DNA from: Acinetobacter kookii
Lineage (GTDB): Bacteria; Pseudomonadota; Gammaproteobacteria; Pseudomonadales; Moraxellaceae
NCBI RefSeq assembly: GCF_900096895.1
Contig: NZ_FMYO01000008.1
Location: 1 to 64,000, forward strand
Direction: 5' to 3'
Length of the DNA: 64,000 bases
Shown here piece after piece: positions 10,154 to 18,278 of the stretch. The notes under the pieces were generated by a model. It was not told where the DNA came from. It did not search any database and saw nothing but the letters and a program-made list of their open reading frames with translations. The stretch's first letter is position 1. Every line of letters begins with the position of its first letter. The position numbers and the translations under genes are program-made.

Positions 10154-10615
10154 ATGATGAAAATATCCGCTCAGTTATTGTTGTTCATCCCGCTGACACT
10201 GGGGATTGGTATCGCGCTCACCATCCAAACCGCTATTAATAGCCAGTTAAGAGAATATTTAAATTCGCCTTTACAAGCTGCCCTTTTATCTTTTCTGGTT
10301 GGTACAATACTGCTGGCCATATTGGTGTTTTTTCAGCCGGCAGAAAAACCCGGTTTTGCTACTTTTGTGCAACTGCCGTGGTATTTATGGTTGGGTGGAT
10401 TTCTGGGCGTGTATGCCATTAGCCTCAGTATTTATGCCGCGCCCAGACTCGGTTTTTTGACCCTGTCCGGTTTGATTATTTTTGGTCAACTGGTCACTTC
10501 AATGGTTCTGGATCATTTTGGTTTACTGGGTACAGAAAAAACACCGGTTAACTGGCAACGTCTGTTAGGTGGCGTAGTGATTTTTATTGGTGTGCTTCTC
10601 ACTTTACAACGCTAA
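10154..10615 (+). CDS. YdcZ-type (DUF606) DMT membrane transporter
   Basis: 153-aa hydrophobic protein with about five transmembrane helices, the size and pattern of the half-length DUF606/YdcZ members of the drug/metabolite transporter superfamily. Conserved-looking glycines lie in the first helix (LGIGIALTIQTAIN) and near YAISLSIYAAPRLG. Such short members are thought to work as dimers; the substrate is unknown. It lies 36 bp before the abeM-like gene on the same strand and may be cotranscribed with it. Confidence 0.8.
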   Translation: MMKISAQLLLFIPLTLGIGIALTIQTAINSQLREYLNSPLQAALLSFLVGTILLAILVFFQPAEKPGFATFVQLPWYLWLGGFLGVYAISLSIYAAPRLGFLTLSGLIIFGQLVTSMVLDHFGLLGTEKTPVNWQRLLGGVVIFIGVLLTLQR

Positions 10616-10651
10616 CACCTCATTATTCTAAGCACATGATGAGTAATTTTT

Positions 10652-12007
10652 GTGTCTCATGTATCGTCGGTTACAACAACCCGTTATGAATTAAAACAGC
10701 TCTTTCATTTGATGATTCCGATTTTGGTCACTCAATTTTCCCAGGCCGGTCTGGGACTGATTGATACCATTATGGCCGGACGTCTGTCTCCGGTGGACCT
10801 TGCCGCGATTGCTGTCGGGGTCGGCTTGTGGATTCCGGTCATGCTGCTGTTTAGCGGGATCATGATTGCCACCACGCCTTTGGTTGCGGAAGCCAACGGG
10901 GCACGTACGCCTGAAAAAATTGCTAGCATTGCACGGCAATCGCTGTGGATTGCATTGCTTCTGGGTATCATCGCTGCGCTGATTTTACAGATCATGCCGT
11001 TTTTGTTGCCTATTTTAGGCGTGCCTGAAGTCTTGCTGCCCAAAGCCAGTCTGTTCCTGCATGCCATTGGCCTGGGCATGCCTGCTGTGACCATGTATGC
11101 AGCGCTGCGTGGCTATTCGGAAGCGCTGGGGCATCCACGCCCCGTGACCGCCATTAGCCTGATTGCATTAATTGTTCTGGTGCCGCTGAACTTTATTTTC
11201 ATGTATGGCTGGGGACCGATTCCGGAGTTAGGTTCGGCAGGTTGTGGTTTTGCCACGGCGATTTTGCAATGGCTGATGTTTATTGCACTCGCAAGCTATG
11301 TATTGAAAGCTTCAGCCTACAAAAAAACACAGCCCTTTGCCGCATTTGAAAAAATTAATCCCTACTGGATCAAGCGCATTTTAAAACTCGGTTTTCCGAT
11401 TGGCTTGGCCATTTTTTTTGAAGTGAGCCTGTTCAGCACGGCTGCGATTGTACTTAGCCCTTTGGGCGAAACCCTGGTGGCCGCACACCAGATTGCCATG
11501 TCCGTGACCTCGCAATTATTTATGATCCCGATGTCCCTGGCCATTGCGCTGACCATTCGTGTAGGTACGTATTATGGGGAGAAAAACTGGCAGGCGATGT
11601 ATAAAGTTCAATATCTGGGTTTGGCCACCGGCACTGTTTTTGCCATCGTCACCATGGCCCTAATCTGGTTTTTTCGGCCAGAAATTGTGGCTATTTACAC
11701 CTCGGATTATGAGGTCACTCAGGTCGCGCTGTCTCTGCTGCTGTTTGCCATGGCCTATCAGCTGATGGATGCCTGGCAGGTCAGTGCAGCGGGTTGCCTG
11801 CGCGGCATGCAGGACACCAAAGGTCCGATGTGGATCACCATGATTGCCTATTGGGTCATCGCCTTTCCGGTCGGGGTTTATCTGGCGCGTTTTACCGACA
11901 TGCAGGCCGCAGGTGTCTGGGTTGGCTTGATTGTCGGTTTGACTGTGGCTTGCATCTTGTTATTGACCCGTTTATATAGAATCAATCATCGGCTTAGAAG
12001 CCATTAA
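10652..12007 (+). CDS. abeM: MATE multidrug efflux pump, AbeM-like
   Basis: 451-aa inner-membrane MATE antiporter with twelve hydrophobic segments in two MatE halves. It closely resembles Acinetobacter AbeM over the whole length, including LGLIDTIMAGRLSPVDLAAIAVGVG, RGYSEALGHPRPVT (about 150-165), LGSAGCGFATAILQWLM and MAYQLMDAWQVSAAGCLRGMQDT near the end. AbeM exports cationic drugs, dyes and fluoroquinolones by proton exchange; activity here is inferred from similarity. The start is a GTG at 10652. A long hairpin follows the stop. Confidence 0.9.
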   Translation: MSHVSSVTTTRYELKQLFHLMIPILVTQFSQAGLGLIDTIMAGRLSPVDLAAIAVGVGLWIPVMLLFSGIMIATTPLVAEANGARTPEKIASIARQSLWIALLLGIIAALILQIMPFLLPILGVPEVLLPKASLFLHAIGLGMPAVTMYAALRGYSEALGHPRPVTAISLIALIVLVPLNFIFMYGWGPIPELGSAGCGFATAILQWLMFIALASYVLKASAYKKTQPFAAFEKINPYWIKRILKLGFPIGLAIFFEVSLFSTAAIVLSPLGETLVAAHQIAMSVTSQLFMIPMSLAIALTIRVGTYYGEKNWQAMYKVQYLGLATGTVFAIVTMALIWFFRPEIVAIYTSDYEVTQVALSLLLFAMAYQLMDAWQVSAAGCLRGMQDTKGPMWITMIAYWVIAFPVGVYLARFTDMQAAGVWVGLIVGLTVACILLLTRLYRINHRLRSH

Positions 12008-12018
12008 CAGCGTCTAGA

Positions 12019-12048
12019 CTCATTCCTTTTCCCATGAAAAGGAATGAG
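12019..12048 (+). terminator. Stem-loop after the abeM-like gene
   Basis: Perfect 13-bp arms (12019-12031 and 12036-12048) around a 4-nt loop. No T-run follows, so termination is likely but not textbook. Confidence 0.55.
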
Positions 12049-12231
12049 ATCAATACAAAATAAATAGAAAAACAATGATAAAAATTTCAATAATTTATCC
12101 ACTTAAAAATGTTCTTGTTTTGAATGATCCCACTTTAAAAATGCCGCTTTTTAACAATTTAAAGTAGGCAATATCCAGTTTAACGCCTATGATCATTAAA
12201 ACCCATCTCTGATGATCCTGAGGAATTTCGA

Positions 12232-13530
12232 ATGGCAAAAACGGCTAGGACCCCCGGTCGTCGCTTTATGAAACTTGCCAGTATGACGGCGAGTATTGCA
12301 ACTAAAACCGTGTCAAACTCGATTAAAAATTTTAATGCCGATGAAGAACAAAAAAATGCCGCGCGCACTAAACTTTTTCAGGATATAGGTTTACAGATTG
12401 CTGATACCCTGGGCGAAATGAAAGGTGCGGTCATGAAAGTGGGGCAAATTGCTTCCCAATATAAAGACATCTTCCCGCCTGAAGTGGCCCGTGCTATCAG
12501 CAAATTACAGCGCCAGGCCCCAGCGATGCCTTTTGCTGAAATTAAAGCACAAGTTGAAAAAGAACTGGGCAAACCGCTCAATCAAATCTTTAAACACTTC
12601 GATGAACAGCCTTTTGCTGCGGCTTCTATTGGGCAGGTACATAAAGCCACCCTGCCGAATGGTCAGCAGGTCGTGGTCAAAGTGCAATATCCGGGCGTGG
12701 ACGAAGCCTGTGAAAGTGACCTGAAACAGGTTCGCCTGGCCTTGCGTTTGATGGGTGTATTGAAAATTGACCGTAAATTGCAGGACCGCTTATTTAAGGA
12801 AATTCAGGAAAGTCTGGATAACGAGCTGAATTACCAGATTGAAGCACAAAATCTGGAAGTGGCACGTACTTTCCATGAAACTTTAGACAGCAAGATTATT
12901 ATCCCGCAGGTTTATAAACACTATTCTTCGCGTCATATTCTGACTTTAAGCCTGGAACAGGGCGAAAGCATCGAAACGGCCAGCACCTGGTCTCAAGACA
13001 TCCGTAATGAACTGGGTCGCCGCCTGTTCCGTGCCATTGGTCAGGAAATTTTTTATCTGAAACGTTTCCACTGTGACCCGCATCCGGGCAACTTTGCTTT
13101 CCGTGAAGATGGTACGGTGATTATTTACGATTATGGCGGTGTTAAAACCCTGTCTACTGAAATTGTTTCCAATTTCAAAACTCTGATTAATGCTGCCCGT
13201 GAAGGTAATATTGCCGAAATGGAACAGAAACTGGATGACCTGCACTCCCTCACCATGCAAGGCAAATTTCCTGAAGACCTCTATCGCCAGTGGCTGGAAG
13301 TGTTGATGCGTCCGCTGATCACCCATTACGATTTTGCCGAAAACTCGGCCCATCATGATGGTGTCGAGCTGCTCAAACCGTCATTAAAATATTGGGATGT
13401 GTTTAAGCCTTCCCCGGATACCTTGATGGTCAACCGCACGGTTTCCGGACATTACTGGAATTTAATCCATTTAAAAGTTCATGATAACCTGAATGATTTA
13501 TTCGAAGAGCTGGTGCCACCTCGCGTCTAA
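12232..13530 (+). CDS. AarF/UbiB/ABC1-family kinase-like protein
   Basis: 432-aa soluble member of the UbiB/COQ8 atypical kinase family. Visible in order: the family KxGQ motif (KVGQ, 69-72), the alanine-rich nucleotide loop AAASIGQVHKA (129-139), the probable ATP-binding lysine in VVVKVQYPG (K150), HCDPHPGNF near 282, and a DYG in place of the usual DFG. There is no C-terminal transmembrane pair as in UbiB, and no ubi genes are adjacent, so this is probably a paralogue rather than the ubiquinone-pathway UbiB. Start ATG has a GAGGA site. A terminator follows. Confidence 0.85.
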   Translation: MAKTARTPGRRFMKLASMTASIATKTVSNSIKNFNADEEQKNAARTKLFQDIGLQIADTLGEMKGAVMKVGQIASQYKDIFPPEVARAISKLQRQAPAMPFAEIKAQVEKELGKPLNQIFKHFDEQPFAAASIGQVHKATLPNGQQVVVKVQYPGVDEACESDLKQVRLALRLMGVLKIDRKLQDRLFKEIQESLDNELNYQIEAQNLEVARTFHETLDSKIIIPQVYKHYSSRHILTLSLEQGESIETASTWSQDIRNELGRRLFRAIGQEIFYLKRFHCDPHPGNFAFREDGTVIIYDYGGVKTLSTEIVSNFKTLINAAREGNIAEMEQKLDDLHSLTMQGKFPEDLYRQWLEVLMRPLITHYDFAENSAHHDGVELLKPSLKYWDVFKPSPDTLMVNRTVSGHYWNLIHLKVHDNLNDLFEELVPPRV

Positions 13531-13541
13531 TTACCAATAAT

Positions 13542-13575
13542 AAACCCGGTTAACCAATCGTTACCGGGTTTTATT
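13542..13575 (+). terminator. Terminator of the AarF-family gene
   Basis: 9-bp arms (13542-13550 and 13563-13571) with T-rich sequence after. The -35 of the next gene begins at its right end. Confidence 0.7.
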
Positions 13576-13583
13576 TGACCTTA

Positions 13584-13606
13584 CAATTGTTATGTTATAA
13601 CATTTC
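13584..13606. promoter_or_regulatory. Probable Zur operator of rpmE2
   Basis: The core GTTATGTTATAAC (13589-13601) with flanks matches 19 of 22 defined positions of the gammaproteobacterial Zur consensus (GAAATGTTATA-N-TATAACATTTC). It lies between a TTGACC -35 candidate (13575-13580) and the rpmE2 start, overlapping the likely -10. Bound Zur would therefore block transcription when zinc is plentiful. The site is read directly; regulation is inferred. Confidence 0.75.
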
Positions 13607-13637
13607 TTTAAATTTAAAATATACGATGGAGAAATGT

Positions 13638-13892
13638 ATGCGCCCAGGTATTCACCCAGACTATCAACAAGTCCTGTTCCACGACACCAATGCGGATGTT
13701 TATTTTGTGATTGGCAGTACCTTAAAGCCGACACAGACCCGTGAGTATGAAGGCCAGACTTATCCTTATGTCACTCTGGATATTTCTAGCGCCTCTCATC
13801 CGTTTTATACCGGTGAACAACGTCAAACCAGCAATGAAGGTCGTGTGGCAAGTTTCAACAAACGTTTCGCACGTTTCAAACGCTCACATTAA
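13638..13892 (+). CDS. rpmE2: Ribosomal protein L31 type B (zinc-independent paralogue)
   Basis: 84-aa L31 paralogue, start at 13638 with a GGAG site at 13628-13631; the frame stays open upstream but the family begins [16 protein letters not shown]. It lacks the CxxC zinc-binding cysteines of type A L31 entirely (no cysteine in the protein). Type B proteins replace the zinc-containing L31 on the ribosome under zinc starvation, freeing zinc. The Zur-like operator directly upstream agrees with that role. It shares a terminator region with the convergent crcB. Confidence 0.93.
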   Translation: MRPGIHPDYQQVLFHDTNADVYFVIGSTLKPTQTREYEGQTYPYVTLDISSASHPFYTGEQRQTSNEGRVASFNKRFARFKRSH

Positions 13893-13936
13893 CTTCATAT
13901 TGTTTTAAGATTTCAACGCTAATCTTAAGACTTGAA

Positions 13937-13975
13937 AAGCCCAAGCACTCTCCTCCAGCTTGGGCTTCTTTTTTA
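13937..13975. terminator. Bidirectional terminator rpmE2/crcB
   Basis: 10-bp arms (13937-13946 and 13958-13967) followed by a T-run on the plus strand and by four T on the minus strand, between two convergent genes. Confidence 0.75.
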
Positions 13976-13996
13976 TATTTATTCTCACTATTCAAT

Positions 13997-14377
13997 TTAT
14001 CTGCTGTGTAGCAGCCACTGAAACAGGTAAAAACCGAGCGTCAAAACCAGAATTCCCATCATCACGCTGGAAATCATATAACCCAAAGCCAGTGTGGTTT
14101 GACCATGTTTTAATAACTGGAAGGTTTCCAGACCAAAACTGGAAAAAGTGGTAAAACCGCCTAAAATGCCGACCATCAGAAACAGGCGTGCTTCATTTTG
14201 CAAAACGGGAAATTTCTGGCTATAAGCAAAGAAAATACCGGCAAACAGGCAACCGCAGATATTCACCCACCAGGTGGTCCATGGAAATCCGCTCGTGGGT
14301 TTAAATAGCAATATCCCTGCTCCATAGCGCAAACTTGCGCCCACCGCTCCCCCTAAAGCCACCAGTAGCCAATTCAT
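13997..14377 (-). CDS. crcB: Fluoride channel CrcB/Fluc
   Basis: 126-aa inner-membrane protein with four transmembrane helices that exports fluoride as a dual-topology dimer. Family marks are GGAVGASLRYG (9-19), the conserved asparagine in WWVNICGC (N39) and GILGGFTTFSSFGLET (70-85), which contains the sodium/phenylalanine-box region. I looked for the fluoride riboswitch that often precedes crcB and did not find one. Convergent with rpmE2. Confidence 0.93.
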   Translation of the reverse strand: MNWLLVALGGAVGASLRYGAGILLFKPTSGFPWTTWWVNICGCLFAGIFFAYSQKFPVLQNEARLFLMVGILGGFTTFSSFGLETFQLLKHGQTTLALGYMISSVMMGILVLTLGFYLFQWLLHSR

Positions 14378-14530
14378 ATCCGTTCCATTTTTATCAAATC
14401 AAAGATCAGGACTGTGTAAATTCTGGGTCCACTATACTCTACAAATGAACTGAAATAGTAATGAAATGCTGCCCTAAAAATTGTTATAGTCGCGATGTTT
14501 TTAAACTGTTTTCTATGAATTGAGGAAATT

Positions 14531-14863
14531 ATGGCTCAGGATTTATTGGCACAGCTTCAGGCAGGTGAAATCAAATTTGCAGACGTGATTGCATATATTG
14601 ATGCCCGTTATCAGCATACCCCGACAGCATTTCAAAACGGCAAACAGGCCAATGCTGCAAACGAAAACCAAGGCAGTGCCAAAGTATTTTCTTTTGCCCA
14701 ACTTAATGGTCTAGATCAGGCACAAACGCTCAGTTTGTTTGCTGAACATTATGCAGCGGTATTAGCGACCCCTGAAGCCACAGACCACCAGAACATTCGC
14801 CAGTTTATGCAAAATGGCTGGGATGGCATTCAGTTTGACGGTCAGGCATTAACAGCGAAATAA
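14531..14863 (+). CDS. HopJ-family protein
   Basis: 110-aa soluble protein of the family named after the Pseudomonas syringae HopJ type III effector (pattern FADVIAYIDARYQHTPTAFQNG, NGLD, LFAEHYAAVLATP, NIRQFMQNGWDGIQF). Homologues are widespread in bacteria and algae without type III secretion, so the name does not imply an effector. There is no signal peptide and no secretion genes nearby. The true role is unknown. ATG is preceded by GAGGA; a strong terminator follows. Confidence 0.85.
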   Translation: MAQDLLAQLQAGEIKFADVIAYIDARYQHTPTAFQNGKQANAANENQGSAKVFSFAQLNGLDQAQTLSLFAEHYAAVLATPEATDHQNIRQFMQNGWDGIQFDGQALTAK

Positions 14864-14888
14864 GTTATTTATATATATTTTAGAATAT

Positions 14889-14919
14889 AAAAGGCCCGCT
14901 TTAATCAAGCGGGCCTTTT
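14889..14919 (+). terminator. Terminator of the HopJ-family gene
   Basis: Perfect 13-bp arms (14889-14901 and 14907-14919) around a 5-nt loop, ending in four T. Confidence 0.9.
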
Positions 14920-14922
14920 ACT

Positions 14923-14957
14923 CCTCCCTTAGAAAAAGGGAGGTCGGGAGGGATTTA
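14923..14957. repeat. REP-like GC-rich palindrome, copy 2
   Basis: 8-bp arms (14923-14930 and 14936-14943) around a 5-nt loop, followed by a G-rich tail (TCGGGAGGGATTT). It has the same plan as the elements at 142-178 and 20766-20800. It follows a complete terminator immediately, so it is not needed for termination. Confidence 0.5.
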
Positions 14958-15006
14958 GAAAATCAATAAATATCCCTTTTCATAAAAGTAATCTAAAAAA
15001 ATTAAA

Positions 15007-15414
15007 TCAGGAAATTCTGACCCGACAACGCCACTCATCAACCGGATTCTGTTCCCATGATCGGCCATGTTTCACGTGAATCCATTCTTCACCGGGTTGC
15101 AGTGCAGTAAATATAAACTGTTTTTGTCCACTCATACCCACCATTGGCGGTTGGCTTTCCCCTTGATCTTGCCGATAAATTTCTTCGACTTTTAAGATGT
15201 TCTGCGGCTCGGCCACTTGCCAGATATAACCTGTAGTCGGATTCTCGGGCAACGTTAATTCCAGGGTTTGCCCCACACTCATTTCCAGCAAAGCTGGACA
15301 TTGCTGCTTTAAGGAATAGACATGAGTTTTGCCATCAACCGTTGGACTCAAGCTACTACACCCCACCAAGGTAAACCCCAGTATTAGCCCAAAACTTAGT
15401 GCTAAAGCTTTCAT
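15007..15414 (-). CDS. I42-family (chagasin-like) protease inhibitor lipoprotein
   Basis: 135-aa lipoprotein of the chagasin/ICP cysteine-protease inhibitor family (MEROPS I42). The signal peptide ends in a lipobox (LVGC, cysteine about 19). The three inhibitory loops are recognisable: NPTTGYIW (about 58-65), GMSGQKQFIF (about 92-101) and the HGRSWE segment near the end in place of RPWE. Start ATG at 15414; a TTG codon precedes it directly. It probably protects the periplasm or envelope from cysteine proteases. It follows the unknown exported protein by 35 bp, likely in one operon. Confidence 0.87.
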   Translation of the reverse strand: MKALALSFGLILGFTLVGCSSLSPTVDGKTHVYSLKQQCPALLEMSVGQTLELTLPENPTTGYIWQVAEPQNILKVEEIYRQDQGESQPPMVGMSGQKQFIFTALQPGEEWIHVKHGRSWEQNPVDEWRCRVRIS

Positions 15415-15449
15415 CAATTTACTCTTAACCCTCTTCTTAGGGAAACGAA

Positions 15450-16010
15450 TTAACCTTTAACCCGTTCAATCCATTCGATTGAACTGACACGAAATAGCTC
15501 ACACGCGCCATCACCCGTATCGGTTGGGGTTAAAGATGAAGTCCAGACCAGATTTTTGTCTTTAATTTCCACCAGCTCGCCTTTCAGCCGCACCAAATCA
15601 CCGCGTTTGACATGTTTAATCTGTTTGGCAATTTGAGGGTTGGCAGGAATGATGTGCATATTCGACACCATCTGCATGGCCTGCTCGGCAGGAACGGGTA
15701 AGCGGTCAATCTTCCAGTTTAAATAGCGGTCATATTGATTGACCGAGATATGCCGTGCAATTTCAGGTTCGGCAAACAGCCCCCAACTTACCGCATAGTC
15801 AATCGGCGAAAACTTGGCCTGTTCATCACTGGTATAGGTTTTCGAGCCTAAAATACGGAAATCCCCTTTAAAGGTTTGCAGCGTTCTGATGGACTGTTGT
15901 TTAGATACCGGAGCCAGACCTTTGGCAATATTATAGTCAACTGAGGCACTGGCACTCACTTGCAACATGCTCGCTGCAAATAAAGTACTGAATAATATTG
16001 ACCTGATCAT
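15450..16010 (-). CDS. Exported protein of unknown function
   Basis: 186-aa protein with a clear Sec signal peptide (cleavage near SASA, residue 22). The mature part has a conserved-looking block: NWKIDRLPVP, NMHIIPANPQIAKQI, a beta-rich RGDLVRLKGELVEI and WTSSLTPTDTGDGACELFRV. The last block looks like an SH3/OB-type barrel with one invariant-looking cysteine. I do not recognise a named family. It is upstream of, and probably cotranscribed with, the I42 inhibitor, which suggests an envelope role. Confidence 0.65.
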   Translation of the reverse strand: MIRSILFSTLFAASMLQVSASASVDYNIAKGLAPVSKQQSIRTLQTFKGDFRILGSKTYTSDEQAKFSPIDYAVSWGLFAEPEIARHISVNQYDRYLNWKIDRLPVPAEQAMQMVSNMHIIPANPQIAKQIKHVKRGDLVRLKGELVEIKDKNLVWTSSLTPTDTGDGACELFRVSSIEWIERVKG

Positions 16011-16177
16011 CTTTATGCCCCTAACAAATTTATTGATTTCTAAATTAATTTTAATTCAGTCACCTTAAATAACTATATGGACTTGGTAACAATATAGATA
16101 TGTTCAGTCACTTTTTTGTCTTATTCCCTGAACAGAAGATTGGTTAAACTAAAATGATATAAAGTAAGAAAAATTAA

Positions 16178-16804
16178 GTGACAATGATTTATAAATTTTA
16201 CCAGCAACACATTTTTCCGCATTTGCTCAATCAGGTAATGCAAACACCCAGCCTCATGGATCAGCGTCGCGAACTGCTACTCCCCATTGCAGGCGAAGTG
16301 CTGGAAATTGGCTTTGGTACCGGGGTGAATCTGCCTTTTTATCAAAATGTCGATACGCTCTACGCACTGGAACCGAATGCCGATATTTATCAGCTGGCGA
16401 TTAAACGCGTGCACGAAAGTGCCATTCATGTGCAGCACGTTCAGGCCAGTGCAGAAAAGCTGCCTTTTGCCGACAATAGTATCGATCATATCGTCAGTAC
16501 CTGGACACTTTGCAGTATTGAACATCTGGATCAGGCCTTGGCAGAATTGCATCGCGTGCTGAAGCCTGGCGGAACCTTGCATCTGGTCGAACATGTACTG
16601 TCTGACCGTCCGGCACTGCAACATCTGCAAAACCTGCTGACGCCCGTTCAAAAACGCCTTGCCGATGGCTGCCATCTGAACCGCAATATTGAACAGGACT
16701 TGCTGGATGCACATTTCAGCTTTACAGAAAAACATTATCTGGATGCAGCCGGTATTCCTAAAATTGCACAGCGCATGTTGTTTGCACGCGCTCAAAAACA
16801 ATAG
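16178..16804 (+). CDS. Class I SAM-dependent methyltransferase
   Basis: 208-aa soluble methyltransferase of the Methyltransf_11 type. Motif I is VLEIGFGTGVNLPFY (about 41-55), the acidic residue after beta 2 is in ALEPNAD, motif post-II is LPFADNSIDHIVSTWTLCSIE and motif III is LKPGGTLHLVEH. The end pattern resembles the METTL7-like group, but the substrate is unknown. The start is a GTG at 16178 or the ATG at 16184; neither has a strong ribosome site. Divergent from the envelope pair. Confidence 0.85.
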   Translation: MTMIYKFYQQHIFPHLLNQVMQTPSLMDQRRELLLPIAGEVLEIGFGTGVNLPFYQNVDTLYALEPNADIYQLAIKRVHESAIHVQHVQASAEKLPFADNSIDHIVSTWTLCSIEHLDQALAELHRVLKPGGTLHLVEHVLSDRPALQHLQNLLTPVQKRLADGCHLNRNIEQDLLDAHFSFTEKHYLDAAGIPKIAQRMLFARAQKQ

Positions 16805-16916
16805 ACTTCTTTCATCAATCATTATGAATGACTGCAAGTTTTTCAAATTGAATATTGTTTGACTTATCAAAGATCACTAATGATATTGAATTCAAACTCG
16901 TGCAATCATCACGGTG

Positions 16917-17384
16917 TTAATCATCAAAATCAATGCGCACCGTTTCAAAACGTACCCGCCCTTCGCGTATGGCCTGGGCAATCGCCTGTTGACCTTTAGT
17001 CAGGCGTGCACCGCCGCTTTTAATATCAATCAGTACCACTTCGATATCATCGGGACTTCCTTCGCCATCACGCAGGTCGGTATAACCATCAAACACTACA
17101 TAATCGACCGGATCGCCCAGAAATTTGGCATCACTGGGTAAATACTGAAACTGGGGCATAATCGGTGCCAGCTGCTCTGCCATCTTGCCTTTTAATACTG
17201 CACGGCTGGTATTGACACTGCGTTTTTGCGCATGCGCCAAAGCCTGCTGATGCTCCAGCTCCAGTTCCGCAATGTACTGTTCATACTCTGCTTTAATGCG
17301 TCCATTTCGGGTATTGCTTAAAATCATGGTGGTGAGCACCACACCTATACACGCCCCAATCAGCATTGCCATCCAAATGGACAT
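16917..17384 (-). CDS. Membrane-anchored Holliday-junction-resolvase-related protein
   Basis: 155-aa protein with one N-terminal transmembrane helix (about 4-23), a short coiled coil (30-55) and a nuclease-like domain. SRAVLKGKMAEQLAP, DPVDYVVFDGY, EVVLIDIKSG and LTKGQQAIAQAIREGRVRFE are the marks of the family described as related to archaeal Holliday-junction resolvase (Endonuc_Holl); D/D-K motifs of a PD-(D/E)xK fold are visible. Catalysis at a membrane-tethered site has not been shown for this family. Start ATG at 17384 with an AAGGA site. Divergent from the ParA gene. Confidence 0.8.
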   Translation of the reverse strand: MSIWMAMLIGACIGVVLTTMILSNTRNGRIKAEYEQYIAELELEHQQALAHAQKRSVNTSRAVLKGKMAEQLAPIMPQFQYLPSDAKFLGDPVDYVVFDGYTDLRDGEGSPDDIEVVLIDIKSGGARLTKGQQAIAQAIREGRVRFETVRIDFDD

Positions 17385-17503
17385 TATTATTCCTTAATTT
17401 CAAAAATTACCGCTACTTATACCTTAAGACTTTTGTCCCGAGTCATATTCACTGCATCAAACAATGATATGCTAGGACTGAGCAGAATAAAATCATCAGG
17501 GTT

Positions 17504-18148
17504 ATGAAAACTATCTTAATTGCCAATCAAAAAGGTGGATGCGGTAAAACCGTTACTGCAATTAATCTGGCTGCCGCTTTGGCACAAAAGGGGTATAAAG
17601 TCGCACTTGCCGATGCCGATAATCAAAAATCAGCCTTGCAATGGTTAAAACAACGACCGCCAGAGGCGGCTCCTATTCAAAGTCTGGACTGGCGTCAGGA
17701 AAAATCGATTGGTGAGGTGCCTAAAAATATCGAATATCTGATTGTGGATGCACCTGGGGCCCTGTCTGGCGAGCATGCCGAACAGCTGATCAGTGAAGCC
17801 CATGCCATTATTACGCCATTACAGCCTTCTTTCTTTGATATAGAAAGTACCCGCCGTTTTCTGAAGCATTTAAAAGAGATTAAGCGTATCCGCAAAGGCA
17901 AGGTGCAAATTTTACTGTTGGCCAACCGGATGAAAGCAAACAGTGCCAGCTCCAAAGATATCCAGGATTTCTTCCAAAAAATTGAACAGCAGCCGGTGGC
18001 CTGGATTTCCGAAAGGGCGGCCTATGCTCAGCTTGCCATGCATGGACTGAGTGTTTTTGATAAAACGCAAAAAAACTATTTGTCCATGCAAGCGCAATGG
18101 CAACCGCTGTTAAATGCCATTATTGATGATCCCAGTGCCTGGTTTTAA
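17504..18148 (+). CDS. Orphan ParA-family ATPase
   Basis: 214-aa deviant Walker-A ATPase of the ParA/MinD superfamily: KGGCGKT (about 10-16), the switch region VDAPG near 83-87 and the TPLQPS motif near 103. There is no N-terminal DNA-binding extension and no ParB partner in the neighbourhood, so it is not the chromosomal partition pair. Such orphans often position a particular cargo. Divergent from the membrane-anchored nuclease-like gene, with 119 bp between starts; a functional link is possible but unproven. A terminator follows. Confidence 0.87.
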   Translation: MKTILIANQKGGCGKTVTAINLAAALAQKGYKVALADADNQKSALQWLKQRPPEAAPIQSLDWRQEKSIGEVPKNIEYLIVDAPGALSGEHAEQLISEAHAIITPLQPSFFDIESTRRFLKHLKEIKRIRKGKVQILLLANRMKANSASSKDIQDFFQKIEQQPVAWISERAAYAQLAMHGLSVFDKTQKNYLSMQAQWQPLLNAIIDDPSAWF

Positions 18149-18216
18149 TTGCATTGAATGGCGCAGTCCAAGCTTTGGCATGGAAATGTTCAATAAATAT
18201 TCATCACAACTTACCC

Positions 18217-18242
18217 AGCTCTCGTTTTCGGGAGCTTTTTTT
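18217..18242 (+). terminator. Terminator of the ParA gene
   Basis: 8-bp arms with one G-U pair (18217-18224 and 18229-18236), then a long T-run. Confidence 0.8.
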
Positions 18243-18278
18243 TCGGTTAAGATGATCTCCGAACTTAGGAAGTAGTCA

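Noticed and set aside
14378..14470. Possible fluoride riboswitch upstream of crcB
   Set aside because: The conserved pseudoknot and GAUG elements of the crcB motif could not be found in the leader.
14531..14863. HopJ-family gene as a type III secretion effector
   Set aside because: The family is widespread in organisms without type III secretion, and no secretion genes are in the window, so only the family name is kept.
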